Notes: generated by a model from the sequence alone, not told the origin. DNA of 64,000 bases from Spirodela intermedia (GCA_902729315.2 LR746280.1:681001-745000), one strand, 5' to 3'. Numbered from the stretch's first letter, positions 40,803 to 53,499 are shown. Made by a program: numbers and translations.

Positions 40803-41491
40803 GGGGGCGGGGGGGTGGTGTTGACAATAACAACTTATTACACGTAAGCTTTTGGTCTAGGATTGGAAAATACGAAGGTACGATTGTTTACAATGTTGAC
40901 CGGATGCCCCCAAATTAAGTAATAAAAGTAAAGGCCTGTCTCGATGGGAACCGCGATGGCGGAGGCCATGAGGCAGAGTATAGGTCGCTGTCGGGATTGA
41001 GCCCGATGCCATCCTATCCTTTCACTCTGCGGATTAGATCCGGCCTTTTGACTCGCAGGGGCAGTGGGACCCATATTACGTTTGACCACCGTTATCTATC
41101 TCTCTCTCTCTCTATAACCCTGTGGGTGTGGATGGTGACTGCTTTTACCTCCTAGCCGTCCAATAAGAACCCGAAGGGAGGGCAGTCTGCATGGAATCTG
41201 GGGTATGTGGGTCTTCTTCGTGGTCTAAAGTGTTATTCTCACTTTGGGCTCTACTTGGTTAGCTGGGGGGGGGAAAAGTTGCACCACCCACATCCTCAGA
41301 TAGATAAATAAATATAGATAATAGATCGATAGATAGATAAATAAAGAGGGAGGGGAGAGAGAGAGAGAGAGGATGTGGTTGAGCATTTGAAGCAGATGTT
41401 TGAGGGTCGATTTATCATAAAGGCGGGGTCATCCGTCTTCATTGGTGCTGGAGAGAATGTCTTTGAGCATATGTTGGAAGGGCCTTCCTCC

Positions 41492-41538
<47 letters not shown>

Positions 41539-41637
41539 TCTTCCTGATAATCTATGTAGATAGAATAAAGCAGTCACTCCCTACGTCTCAAGGCCTGTAT
41601 TCCACAACGAGGCGGGGAGTCAGGCCTATCCTTACAT

Positions 41638-41715
41638 ATTGGGCAGCGGAGAGAGAAAGAGAGATAATTGGGCAGCGGAGAGAGAAAGAGAGATAATTGG
41701 GCAGCGGAGAGGCGG
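41638..41715. repeat. 29-bp tandem repeat, about 2.6 copies
   Basis: The unit ATTGGGCAGCGGAGAGAGAAAGAGAGATA is present as two identical tandem copies followed by a partial third (ATTGGGCAGCGGAGAGG). Identity of the first two copies suggests recent slippage or duplication. Confidence 0.95.
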
Positions 41716-41994
41716 AGCAGGTATTTAGAAACACAAGGAGCGTTGGTAAGTGCAATGCGAACCGTCGATATTTTAATGACGGGGGTGGCGATAGCTGCTT
41801 ACTCGCCTCCATTCACACTAGACACCGCCACGTGCAGAGAGAGAGAGGGCGCCCCCTTGTCTTCTCCTGGGGTCGCTCCCATATATACTCCACCTCCACA
41901 GGGTCACTTCGTCTCCTTCACACGAGGTCTCCTATGGCGGAAATGGTAGGGCTTTCGCTGTAGTCGCCGCTTACCCTTTCTTTCGCAGGGCGAC

Positions 41995-42110
41995 GGGAGG
42001 GGTGACAGAAGAGAGTGAGCACACAAGGTGTTTTCTTGCATGGTTAGAGAGACACAAAGGGGGTACCATGCTCGAAGCCATGCGTGCTCACTTCTCTCTC
42101 TGTCACCCCT
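41995..42110. repeat. inverted repeat, arms about 30 bp
   Basis: GGGGTGACAGAAGAGAGTGAGCAC on the left (about 41998-42022) pairs with GTGCTCACTTCTCTCTCTGTCACCCC on the right (about 42084-42109), with a few mismatches. The loop is about 60 bp and contains CATGG/CCATG and GGTACC. A transcript could fold into a hairpin. No transposon ends or target duplication were seen. Confidence 0.7.
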
Positions 42111-42505
42111 TATCTTCCTCGGCGAGTTGCTCTCTCTCTCTCTCTACACCATGTAGGTAAGCCGTCTGACCCTTCTCTTTCAATCTCATATTCCTTGTGA
42201 AGTCCATATCCATGCAGGTTTGCCTGCCGTAGCGGATGGCGAGAGGCGTCCCTGTCGGCTTAAGAGATTAAGGTCTTCCTTTCTCTCTCTAGATACAGTA
42301 GAGCCCGGAAGACATTAGAGCCAGAGAGGACGCTGGTCATTTCCGGACACTAGCATGAGAGAGAGACAGAGAGAGAGAGAAGCGGTTCGGTGTAGGCACA
42401 TCTCTGATTTATACGAAATGTGTGCACATACTCTTGGATCCAATTGAATTTCAACATATATTGATAGCTAGCGCTATGACACCATCAGCCCACAAATCAT
42501 TCACC

Positions 42506-42542
<37 letters not shown>

Positions 42543-42619
42543 CTCAATTTAAGAAGGGAAGGCTCGGATGAAACTCTCTCAAGGGCACCGCCCGCACCCG
42601 GGCACAAAAGTCCTTGCTG

Positions 42620-45600
42620 CTACTGTTGCTGGCACTCGGGTGGTCTCTGCTGGCCTTCGCCGGAGCCCTTCGTCCCCTTATACGAGCAATAACAAAGAGA
42701 AAATGAATAGCTGGGTAAATGTATTCAAAAGCGACTTTGTTTTCTTCTGACAGAGGGAAGGTGATAAAGACCGGAGAGTGTACCTTATGGCTTGTCGCCG
42801 GCTGCTCGACGAAATTCCAAGAGGGAGAAGACGACGAGAGGTTAGATATTGCGCAGAGGGTAGAGAGAGAAAGAGAGAGGGCGAGGGAGAGAGAGGGGAG
42901 GGCACCTTTCTCTTGGGCTGGGCCTCATCGTCTTCATCGTCTTCATCGTCCTCTTCCTCGTCATCGTCATCTTCCTCGTCGCCGTCTTCATCGTCATCTT
43001 CGTCCTCGTCGTCCTCTTCGTCTCCGATTTCAAACTCGTCACCCTGGACAGCCTCTCCGGTGAACCATGAAACAGCATGGGGGATTATCTTGTCGCGGAT
43101 AGTAGACCTGCGGGATCTCAGCATCCATTAATGCCACGAGCTAACATAAATATGAGAAATTTCTCTTCATAGTAATAGAAAGAAATTGAACAGAAGCTTG
43201 CTGCAACTTCAGAAACAATGGCCACACTTACCCAATATCATAATCTTGCTCCATTTGGTTTTGCAGGTCCTCAGCCTGTCAAGTTAGGTCAGATGTGACA
43301 TCACAACCACAATTAACATACTTAAAAAGGCAAAGACTTTCCTAACGCAGTGCTAACAGGAGGCTTACAGCATCTTCATCGAGATCGACATCATCATCAG
43401 GAACCTGGGGGGGATTGAAGAAGTTGAAGAAGCTCTCACAGTTTTCTGTCTTGGTGATGGGCTTGGAGTTCTTAGATCCCTTCTTGGGTTTCTTCTTCAG
43501 TATCTTCTGGGTCAAGCACTTCCCGGGATGCCATTCAATCTCTGTCCTGAAGAAGCATCAATGAAGAACAGGACCCACCAGTCATGATCTATCTGATGAA
43601 CATAAATTACCCAAAGAAGAAAACTAGAGGATAATAGAAGCACCCGATTGCCTTCTCAAGAATCGGTTCATCATCATCAATCATGTGATATGTCTTAGTC
43701 AAGACTGTGTTCTTGAAGTAAGGATTGGAGTCAAAGAAGAATTCAAGTTTAAAACCCCTCGGACTGTCAATTCTCGACCATTTAATATCCTTGAGGAACT
43801 TGAGGGCCCCTTCATCACGCTCTTGAATCTGAACGTAAACGATAAGAATTCCATCACGAAATGTCTCAAGAATGCAACTTGGATGAAGAAAATTAACATG
43901 CCTCCTCAACCAGCACTTCGTTCGTTTTCATTGCTGTAAGCCAAAAGTCTGGTACACCCTTCTCTGAAGTAGACACATAACATCAGTATCTTTGAAGTGG
44001 TTTTCAACAGTAATTTTCGCAAGAACTCATATACACACCTTCGACCACTTTCTCACCTGCAGGAGTTTCCCCTGGTCCAGTGCTGTTGGCATCCACTTCA
44101 ACGACACCATTCACAATCTCAAAACGCTAAAAATCCATGAAAAAGGCAAACTCAATTCACTCCACTAACTTTGTGTCTATAGAAAAAAATGAACATAAAA
44201 CGTGCGCAGCACACGCACGGAAGCATGCCTCTAAGCATAACTCGTCTTTGTCACCCTGTCCCTTTGTTACGCAGTCAACACATATTCTATATGTACAATT
44301 GCATATTTTTCAAGATAATTAAAAAAATAAGATATCCGTAGTGACAATAAAATAATTGAACCTTGGTGTACAGTGGTTCGTATAATTTCTGATATTTTGC
44401 TTCCAGTGCTGCTCTTTCCTCGAAAAACTTTGCCTGAAGCTCATCATGTTGGCCCTGCAAGCCATCATCAAAAATATCAGATGAAAAGAAGGGTCGTCAC
44501 ACTACTTAGACAATAGCTGAAAATGTATGAATAGAGAAACATGAATGGCGGTTAACAAGTTTTAAGCATCGGCAAAACATATATCCACATAGAGATTCCA
44601 TGGTGATGTGCATAAACTTCACATTCAGCACAGCCTAAAATCGTGCACAGCCAAGATCAACTGTGCACAGACAAGTCTACCAACGGATAAACCCATAAAA
44701 ATGCATCACACAGTAACAGAGATTGGAAAACCAAAAACAGGGTACTAGGAACGCAAAAGGTTAACTACACCAACATTCAACAATGAAACAACAGAAGTTG
44801 GATATTAATATGAATATATCAATGAAGGTTAGAATCATAAACATATGTTATGACTAGCAAAAAACAACTTCATTGTCCAGAAAAATCCCAAAAAAAAACT
44901 AGCCCCCAAAGGTATCAAGAAAGAAGACCACGCACAAAAAGGATGGCAAACGACTAAGCTTCAATACCTGGAATGAAGTAAAATTTCGTTTGATTCACAA
45001 CTTAAATTATCAGAAATCCATCAACCAAAGAAAAACATACCCAGGCATTCAATTTCTCGTAACAAGTGAAACATGACAGTCACAAGAACCATTGGACAAA
45101 TTTTGAAGGAGAAAAAAATTGACACTGTCATTTTCGAGGCTTTTGGCTGGATCCAATGAATCTTATTGTCTTGATCACGTGTGTTGGACACAAAAACAAT
45201 GATAAAAATAAAATAGAATCATAAAAGTATCAATTGTCAAGAAATAAAAACTCCCTTCCTCGTTATGCTGAGAAACATGAACTCTGACGAAAAGGACGGT
45301 GGTAATATAAATGAGATCAGGAATGGCGTTATACTGCAAAGCATTTGCACTAACGAAGTCCTTGCTTCGTTAAGAACACGAATATAATACTAGAGAGAAA
45401 CAAGCAGTTCGCCTGGTTTCTTAGGCTACATCTCCGAGAACATAATTAGATTATCAATGTTGGATAGCAGATATTGGTTTGAAAGACAAGTGAACGGAAC
45501 TCGCCATGGAGGAGAAGTTGACGAACAGTATCACTCTAGAGAACGCTTTCCCTCTAAATGAGAAAAAAAAAACCGGAGTTTACATCAAGAATAAAGAAAC

Positions 45601-46225
45601 GGTGAAAGACATGGCAGGGACATAGACAAGCATCAAGAAATAGTGCAGTCCAATGCAACGTACGTGTAATGAGATCATAAAAGACAAAATAGACAGAAGC
45701 TATCCTTAAACCCTAGCTGAAAATAGAGAACAAAATGAGCGAACCTGAATCTCTCTAAGGACCTCAACGCGCTTCCTGACGTTGGGCGACAGTGACTCTA
45801 GTACATCCGAGTGCTGCCGGGCCAGTGACTGGAGCTGGTTCTGCAACCGTCAATTCAGAGCTGCGTCAGATAAAAACATAGCAAGCAGGAAGAGTGTAAA
45901 TCGAACTTCACCGTCATAGGGATATGCATATCCACTAGCACAAAAGGAGAACAATGCAGATAAGCGGATAGAGAGAGCAGCTGCAAGAATGCATGATAAC
46001 TGGAGGGAGGAGCTGGACCTTGAGAGCGGTGACGATGCCGGCCCGGTCCTCGGCACTCAGACCTAGACAAAATCAAAGCAAGAAATTTTACAAAATCCAT
46101 CTAGAAAGATCACGCCACTGCAGCAAAAAATAAAAAAGAACATAAAAAATACCAGCAATGTTCGAGGGGAGAGATGCCCCAAGATCGGAGAGGTTAATGG
46201 GTTCCTGTTGCTGGTCGTTGCTCAT
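42620..46225 (-). CDS. NAP1: nucleosome assembly protein 1 (NAP1)
   Basis: Histone H2A-H2B chaperone that shuttles between cytosol and nucleus. Eleven minus-strand exons: 46225-46153, 46062-46019, 45840-45745, 44454-44362, 44126-44039, 43963-43902, 43828-43644, 43546-43369, 43275-43232, 43107-42906, 42676-42620. The sum is 374 codons (373 aa, the usual plant size). It starts '[20 protein letters not shown]'. The coiled coil carries '[17 protein letters not shown]'. The NAP core contains '[15 protein letters not shown]', '[15 protein letters not shown]', '[15 protein letters not shown]' and '[10 protein letters not shown]'. A long D/E tract (about 300-350) is followed by a basic 'PKRK' and a final 'RPPECQQQ', close to the CaaX-like CKQQ end of plant NAP1. 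The intron after exon 6 uses a GC donor (GAGGAG|GCATGT), required by phase. A CT-rich microsatellite lies in the last intron. Confidence 0.96.
42940..43035 (-). repeat. acidic-tract triplet repeat inside NAP1 exon 10
   Basis: Minus-strand GAT/GAC/GAA/GAG codons form an almost uninterrupted D/E stretch. On the plus strand it is a TCATCGTCTTCCTCG array. Known NAP1 proteins have this tail; the DNA is repetitive enough to expand or contract by triplets. Confidence 0.85.
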
Positions 46226-46929
46226 ACCTGCTCCTCCTCCCGCAACCACCGCCGATCCCTTATCCTGTACAGCCCAGGCGACGGGAGGAGAGATATGCCG
46301 AAGAGAAAACCCTAGCAGGGGGCGCGGACGTGGAGGAAGCGGCTCAGCACTGAAAGAAGTCCGAGCACAGTCTGAGATGATAAAGAAGAAGGGCTTCAGT
46401 CTGAGGCGGGCCCCACCGCACGATCATGTGATCCCCTGCTGTTATTTGTCCATAGAGAGAGCTATTTTAACCCGCGAGGTATCACAGTCCTTGTGGGCCC
46501 CCTGTTCGTCTTGGGCTTCGAAAAGAGGCCCGCAACACCAAACTCTGGATCCTTTATTGGGCCTACAACTCCCTTGAGAAGACATTATGGGCCCAAAGTT
46601 TGGTCTTCCTTGGGCCCACTGGGGTACTTTGATTATTGGATGTATCCAATATGGGCCAAACCACTAGTCTGTCTAATGTCGGTCGTCCAGATGAGAACGT
46701 AATGGAGCCCACTGGACTAGTGGGCCACGCTTCCGTTGACGCAATGGCCTTTTTTGGCAATGAATACTGATGTAAATGGGTCGTAACTTGCCGAGCCCGG
46801 CCCAAGTCCGGCCCAAGCCCGGCCTTCTAGAAAGCTCGAACCGGCAAATAAGGCTCGAGAGAAACCAAAAGTGGCACCGGGCCCACACAGGCTCGCCCTT
46901 TCCATGCAACCATGGCAGGGGTAGATAGA
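46226..46929. promoter_or_regulatory. NAP1 5' region rich in GGCCCA/TGGGCC motifs
   Basis: GGCCCA or TGGGCC occurs many times between about 46490 and 46890, with a run of GCCCGGCCCAAG-type repeats at 46793-46825. In plants these are site II / TCP-type elements common in promoters of dividing-cell genes, which would suit NAP1. Distance from the NAP1 start is 250-650 bp. The regulatory reading is inferred. Confidence 0.45.
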
Positions 46930-47004
46930 TATATAAATAAAGATATGGAGATAGAGAGAGAGAGAGAGATAGAGAGAAGTAGAGAGAAATAGAGGAGATG
47001 AGGG

Positions 47005-47037
<33 letters not shown>

Positions 47038-47069
47038 CGAGAAGTAGAGAGAAATAGAGGAGATGAGGG

Positions 47070-47123
<54 letters not shown>

Positions 47124-47872
47124 GAAGTAGAGAGAAGTAGAGAGAAGTAGAGAGAAATAGAGGAGATGAGGAAGGAGAGATAGAGAGAAAAGGTCAGGAG
47201 AAGTGGGAATAGATCAGTGGAGGGAAAGAGAGATGCACAGATATAGTAATGGGGGGAGCGAGAGTGATAGATATAGAACAGTAGAGAGAAATGCATAAAT
47301 AGAGAGATGGAGGGAGAGATAATAGGCAGATAGGGCAATAGGAGATAGAGAGAGATGAGGTGAGAGAGATTATATGAGAGCAATGGAGATAGAGATAGAT
47401 GAGGTGAGAGAGATTATATGAGAGCAGTGGAGATAGAGATATGATATGAGAGCAAGAGAGAGAGATAGAGCAATAGAGATAGAGATGATAAGAGTGATAG
47501 AGAGAGAGACATATGTCAATGGAAATAGAGAGAGATGATTTGAGAGAGAGAGAGAGAGAGTTAGGCCAACAGAAAGAGTATACAGATAACGGAGGGTGAA
47601 AGAGATAAGTAGACTAATAGGGCAGTAACGAGAGAACGAGCGACCCAGAGGGAGAGAGAGAGAGAGCAATGGAGATAGAGATGATATGAGAGAGAGAGAG
47701 ATAGATTGATCAATGGAGATAGGGAGACGGTTTGAGAGAGAGATAGAACAGTGGAGAGAGAGACCAACAGAGATAGATATACAGATAACGGAGGGGGAGA
47801 GAGAGAAATAGACTGGTAGGGCCGTATCGAGAGAACCAGAGAGAGAGAGAGCAATGGAGACAGAGAGATGAT

Positions 47873-47917
<45 letters not shown>

Positions 47918-48055
47918 TGCTAGATGAATTGAGAGAGAGAGGTAGAACAATGGAGAGAGAGAGAGTTAGCCGAGCAGAAGGTGATATACAGTTAACGGAG
48001 GGGGGGAGAGAGCAATAGACTGATAGGGCAGTAGCGAGAGGACAAGCGATCCAGT

Positions 48056-48103
<48 letters not shown>

Positions 48104-48171
48104 AATGGAGATACAGAGATATGATATGAGAGAGAGAGAGAGTGATAGATCAATGGAGATACCGAGATATG

Positions 48172-48217
<46 letters not shown>

Positions 48218-48640
48218 TCAATGGAGATACAGAGATATGATATGAGAGTGAGAGTGAGTGATAGATCAATGGAGATAGAGAGACGATGGAGAGAGAGAGA
48301 GTTAGCCGAGCAGAAGGTGATATACAGTTAACGGACGGGGGGAGAGAGCAATAGACTGATAGGGCAGTAGCGAGAGGACAAGCGATCCAGTGAAAGAGAG
48401 AGTGAGTGAGAGATAGAACAATGGAGAGAGGGTGATACAAGAGAGAGAGAGTTAGCCTAGCAGAAAGAGATATACAGATAACGGAGGAGGAGAGAGATAG
48501 ATAGACTGATAGCGCAATAGTGAACGAGCGACCGAGAGGGAGAGAGCAATAGAGAGATGGTACGAGGAACAAGTGAAGAGAGAGAGAGGGAGGGAGGGAG
48601 AAATGGAGGAAAGTTGAATGAGAATTTTGAGCAGTCACGC
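46930..48640. repeat. 1.7-kb GA-based higher-order satellite
   Basis: A purine-rich array that is not simple. A non-GA unit of about 100 bp (AACGGAGG..., GACTGATAGGGCAGTA, CGAGAG) starts near 47561, 47761, 47966, 48302 and 48451. The copies at 47966 and 48302 are nearly identical over more than 100 bp, 336 bp apart. A second motif, AATGGAGATA(C/G)AGAGATATGATATGAGAG, recurs between them (for example about 48104, 48152 and 48219). GA dinucleotide runs fill the spaces. Frames on both strands are artefacts. The array separates the NAP1 promoter from the GATA gene's 3' end. Confidence 0.95.
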
Positions 48641-48969
48641 ACAATCAAAAGCATTAAGATGATTCAATCTTTTGCTGACTTCAAGGGCAGCCGAATACTA
48701 TCACTACCCACCCACAGAAGATACGGCTACAACAACGAAGAATTTCTGTCACCTGCAAGAATCTCAAAGAAAAAAAAACTCAAAGACATTACCCGACAAG
48801 AAATAGCGAAGGATTATATTTTCTTTCCTTCTTATTATTGCTACTGCTTCTACTCTCATCTGGATCGCTCTACCTCGATCCGGAAACGAAAGAACAAGCT
48901 CACGAAGCTCCCCAGGGATAAAAATGGAGCAGACAGAGGGAATTCAAGGAAGAAGAGAGACCCGGAGGC

Positions 48970-50195
48970 TCAGCCGCGGATGAGACCGCTGGAGAGCGCC
49001 ATCAACAGTATCGCCGCCTCCTTCTCGTCCTGTGGGAAGACGCCATGGAAGGCCGAGTTCTTGCTCAGAGCGATGGTGAGCTCATCGAAGTGGAGCTTGT
49101 GGCGAGTTTCTGCGGCGGCGAAGCACTTGAACCTCTTCTTGAAGGGAACGGCACAGGCGCCGCCAGATCTCTTCTGTTTCCTCACCTTCACCACCGGTGC
49201 AACCGCCGGGATCAAGCCGCCTGTGACGGCGGCGGCTGCGGCGGCCATGGCTCTCCTCGCCTTCCTCTGTCGTATCCCGCAGGCATTGCAGAGAGACTGC
49301 ACCGCAAAGTAAAAGCGCAGGAAGACGAGAGATTGAAACGTTAGCAAGATCAGGCGTACATAATTCCCAGCTGCAAATAGATCTAGTTTTTATGGGGTGA
49401 ACTGATTGACCACGGTAAAGAGAAGTAATATATTCTCAGCAGAGCTTCATAATGTGTGTGCAGGTTTCCAAAATTCGCAGCTTCCTACTCTACCGACAAG
49501 AAGGGGGGAGGGAGGGGGGAGAGAGAGAGAGAGATGAAGTGGGGAGTGGCGATACCTTAGGGCCCCCAGGGCCGCTCCTCCACAGAGGGGTTTTTGTGGT
49601 GTTGCACTCTGAGCAGACTCTGATAGAACCATTTGGCAGACTGTGGTTGTCGTTGTTGACGTTGTTCTCCGCAAACTTCCGGAGATGATCGTTCGATCCC
49701 AAAGCGTTCTTTCTCGGCCTGCCGGAGGCGACCTTATCGGAACCAGTCATCTTCCTCATGAATCTCATCTTGGAGGACATCCACTTGCCGGAGCCGCCGT
49801 CCAAGGGATTGCACTCTTCTCCATCGCCGTCTTTGTGGGAGCTCTCGCCGTCTCCGGTGGTCGCTACAGAACCCATCAAATTGTCTGATCCAGTGGAGAA
49901 GAACTCCACCTTGGCCTGGAGAGGAGAGATCGCAAGAACAAACGGATCCAGAAGGTCAAGCCCTAATTCAAATTCGACCACAAATCTACTTCTTTTTGGA
50001 AGCTTTCTCTCTTACCTCGTGCTGTGGAGGGGGACTTCGTTGATGATCGATCTCACTTGATCCTTCCTCGCAAGGGCGGAAGAAGATGGCGCAAGGGAGG
50101 GGAGAAGACGTCTCGTATGTGGGCAAGAAGGGGTGGAGATAGACTTGCCGATCGTGGTCGTCCCCCGAGGCAGGGAGATGAGAGAACTGGTTCAT
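48970..50195 (-). CDS. B-class GATA transcription factor with LLM domain (GNC/CGA1-like)
   Basis: Nuclear DNA-binding protein. LLM-domain B-GATAs promote greening, chloroplast development and cytokinin or light responses. Three minus-strand exons, all phase 0: 50195-50016, 49915-49556, 49296-48970; 289 codons (288 aa). It starts 'MNQFSHLPASGDDHDRQVYL', like the GATA21/22 N-terminus. The zinc finger is C-X2-C-X18-C-X2-C at residues 161-186 ('CSECNTTKTPLWRSG', then 'LCNACGIRQRKARRAM' after the splice). The usual R-G-P-K reads G-G-P-K here. It is followed by an Ala run and a basic stretch. The C-terminus 'AAILLMALSSGL' carries Leu-Leu-Met at 277-279, the LLM signature. The splice after 'GPK' is the conserved position for this class. 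Confidence 0.93.
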
Positions 50196-50219
50196 GGGGA
50201 GGACGGTAGAAGAGAGTGT

Positions 50220-50259
<40 letters not shown>

Positions 50260-51340
50260 GGAAAGACAGAGAGACGTATAGGGAAAGGACGATCCTCTCT
50301 CGTCGAGGAAGTGATGTATCTGAGTTGCGGCCGCGGTGAAGACGTAGGGTAGAGAGAAGGTACAGGCCGGTCAGAAGGTATATCGAAGGGGCAAGTCTCT
50401 TTAATAGGTGCAAGAGCCGACTAACGTTGAGATTCGTCCAAAACCCCTTCACGTGGTCAGACAGACAGAGAGAGGCAGAAAGAGAGAGAGAGAGAAAGAC
50501 GCAGAAGATAACAAGGATCCTGTCAACATGTAGTCCACTTACGAGGGCATAGCTCGAGTTTTATTTTCAAGGGATATGTGAAGGGATATGTGGGGATCTG
50601 AGAGATTAGATTTGCATGTGGGAGCCCATAAATGGCTACGTGGAGAACCCAGAGGACGCCCTATTGTTGACAAACTGTGGCATCTATCTTCCAAACGAGG
50701 GAACGGCGGCGGCCACCTTCTCCTGCTTCGCTCCCAGTTCTTCCCCCCAAAAGTCTAAACACACGGATTTACTCCATTGAAAGTCTTCTATTTTCGGTAG
50801 AACGGCTGGTCTTCTTTACATCGCCGCCTTCCATTCTCATATAAAATAGAAAGATATGGCGTGGGATGATCATTTGAAGTCGGTCTGCCAAATGGGTCTC
50901 AGCGAATGATCGTCTTCTTCTCTTCTGAATTCTTGGCGTTTTGGGGAAGGAGAAGATAGGAGAGAGTTGAGGGGGGTGCATTTATGGGGGGTAATATCTG
51001 CTGGACAAAGGACTGAGGGCCAGAGGAGAATGCAGAGAGATGAGAGGGAAGTGGGAAGGCTGGACCATCTCTCGTTCCGCTGCCGAGCACGGGCCGCTGG
51101 TCTCTGTGAATCAGACGAAAGAACAAGGTTTCACCCTCCACATGCAGCCAATTTGAAATCCCCCAACTGTTATGACATTATCACTCAAGTACCACCTTGT
51201 ATTTACTGCTAGCCTCAGTTCTCTCTCTCTTTCCCTCTCTCTCGCTATAGATATATAGATATATATATATTATTCTTAGCGTATGTGGTTAATAATTGAC
51301 TCATCAGAAATCAACCGCCGTGTGTTTCTTGTTTACATCA
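50196..51340. other. 5' region of the GATA gene and intergenic
   Basis: A GA array (50219-50262) lies directly upstream of the GATA start, with a further GA run at 50466-50500. The rest is unique without a recognisable gene. Confidence 0.45.
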
Positions 51341-51342
51341 AG

Positions 51343-51405
<63 letters not shown>

Positions 51406-51816
51406 GTTCTCGGGTTAGAACCCCATCTGATCAGAGATATGAACAAACTATCAGTCTAGAAATTACTCTCTCTTTCTCTCTTCGAGTCGTAAATTTTTAG
51501 AGCCTATTGCCTCCAATATATGAGAAAATGGCTTGTATTGTAGCTACTGCTACCATCGGCAGCCCCCCCTCCCCTTCTCTCTCTCTCTCTCTACCCATCT
51601 CTCGGGACAGAACCCATCTGCTGACGGTGCCACCAGTCTTCGAGACCGGCAGTTTCTCTGCCTATCCGTCTCTCAAGTTCATCATTGTTTTTCTAATGAT
51701 GGTCCACCAGAGAAGGGGAAATCTCTAAACCTGTTCAGGCTATCCTTTTCTCATTCTCTCGTCATTTGCAGTAAATGAAGAGAAAGACACCCCTGCATAC
51801 TCACGTCCAATCATTG

Positions 51817-51869
<53 letters not shown>

Positions 51870-52753
51870 TATGAATGAACTGGTACAAGATCAGTGAGGC
51901 GGAAATATCTGAAAGGCCAGGAGATCGGTATTCATGATGTCTTGTTTATTTCAGACCAACAACTGGCCAAATAGATCTCGCCACGTTGATCAGTGGATAA
52001 CATCGCCTGGTCCGACATATCCCAGATAACTTCTGTGATCAAGAGCATGGCTACGTTCGACACCCCCCAGTCACTCCTGCTCCAAGAGAGATAGATCCAG
52101 AGAGAGAGTGAGAGAAGAGGAGAGAGAGAGAGAGAGAGAGAGGAAGAGGGAGAGAGGGACAGAGGGCACGAAAGGGACAGGCGTGGCGCCACGAAGGGAG
52201 TCAATTACAGAAGATATCACTTGGGTTCTCACAGATCTTCACAGCATTGGCGGGGAGCTACAGGACAGGCTTCCTCCATGCTACGAACTCCGGCAGGTCC
52301 ACCGGAGAAGACAAGGCTCTGGATCCACAAAATTCTTAAATTCTCATTCTTTATGCCGAAAAGAGAAATAGCCGACAAGGAGCCGTCGATTCCAATTAAT
52401 GGGAGATATTTTATATGATCACCGATCGTTGATTTCTCCGCGCAAGTTGCCGGAATCATGCTTGGCTCCGCAAAGGGAGATGACGCTGAGAGGATGAGAT
52501 CATCTGGAGTTTCACGGGTGAATCGGTGGCTGTGGCGAGCACACGCCACCTCCTTTCTATTGTAAGGTTTTTCTTTCGTATGTCGTATATTGCATGTATT
52601 CTTTCTGTTGCGAAGATAAAGCGCAGACTGTCTTTCACAACAGCCACACATTTTCCGTGTTATCCGAAGAACCCAAGCGACAAAACTCTCTCTCTCGCTC
52701 TATCTCTCTATCTCTCTCTCTCTCCCTCTCTCCCTCTCCCTCTCTCTCTCCCT

Positions 52754-52790
<37 letters not shown>

Positions 52791-53499
52791 CCTCCTCTTC
52801 GCTTCTTAATTAATACAGTGTTGGGTAAACTGTGTTGGTCTGGCGGCTTTCAGTGTTTCTAAATCCTGTTCAGAAGAAGAACGAGACGATCCCGCTGCCG
52901 TCGATGTTGATGAACCCAGAGAGATCATCTTTCTCCCTGCCTACCACTCTCTCTCTCACACTAACAGATATGATGGTCTTGGGTCGAACTTTGATGGTGA
53001 CCCCTAGATGGTCTTGTGGATTTAGGGTTTCCTCATCCTTTTCAGATTACCAAGAAGAAGAAGAAGAACAAGGTGATGATTCAAACATGTAAAATGAGTT
53101 TTTAAGGGAAATTTTCTTATGTTTTCTTATGGACGTGGACGCGGCGCCGAACCCTCGCAAACCCTAATAAAATACCACCCAACCCCACGCACATTTTCTG
53201 AGCGATCGCCCACTCCGGCGCGTTAATGTCAAACCCCCACCTTTCAGACGCTGATGGGACACGGGACGATGTGGCTTCATCCGCAGTATATCAAATCACC
53301 CGTTATCTAGCAAAAGAAGGGCAATAGTATCCATCTCCTTAGCCGGAATGAACCCCCCCTCGCCCGCCACAGGAAGCTCTGAAAAAGCTCCGTGATTCGT
53401 CAGGGTGCGAAGAGCAGACCTCCTCGGCCCACACCCAAGTCCTCTACGAGTGAGAGACAAGGGTATCCCAACAAACAGGCCAGCCAATCATTCTGCGGA

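Larger units (their letters stand above)
40731..42619. other. intergenic downstream of NAP1 with short arrays and repeats
   Basis: Contains (GT)n-(GA)n at 40764-40804, a CT run at 41098-41114, ATAGATAG-type repeats at 41300-41345, and GA/CT runs at 41356-41373 and 41498-41534. A 29-bp tandem repeat at 41638-41715, an inverted repeat at 41995-42110 and a (GA)n run at 42510-42538 complete the list. No gene is supported. The arrays give many spurious frames. Confidence 0.5.

Noticed and set aside
42778-43131. Ser-rich plus-strand frame of 117 codons
   Set aside because: Antisense of the acidic D/E tract of NAP1 (TCA/TCG triplets).
46673-47383. A 236-codon minus-strand frame rich in S/L/Y
   Set aside because: It lies in the GA-based satellite; composition explains it fully.
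47370-48644. Further minus-strand frames of 99-164 codons
   Set aside because: Same satellite, same low-complexity composition.
48557-49312. A 251-codon plus-strand frame
   Set aside because: Its 3' half is antisense to the GATA last exon; the 5' half is GA-array and flank sequence without domain.
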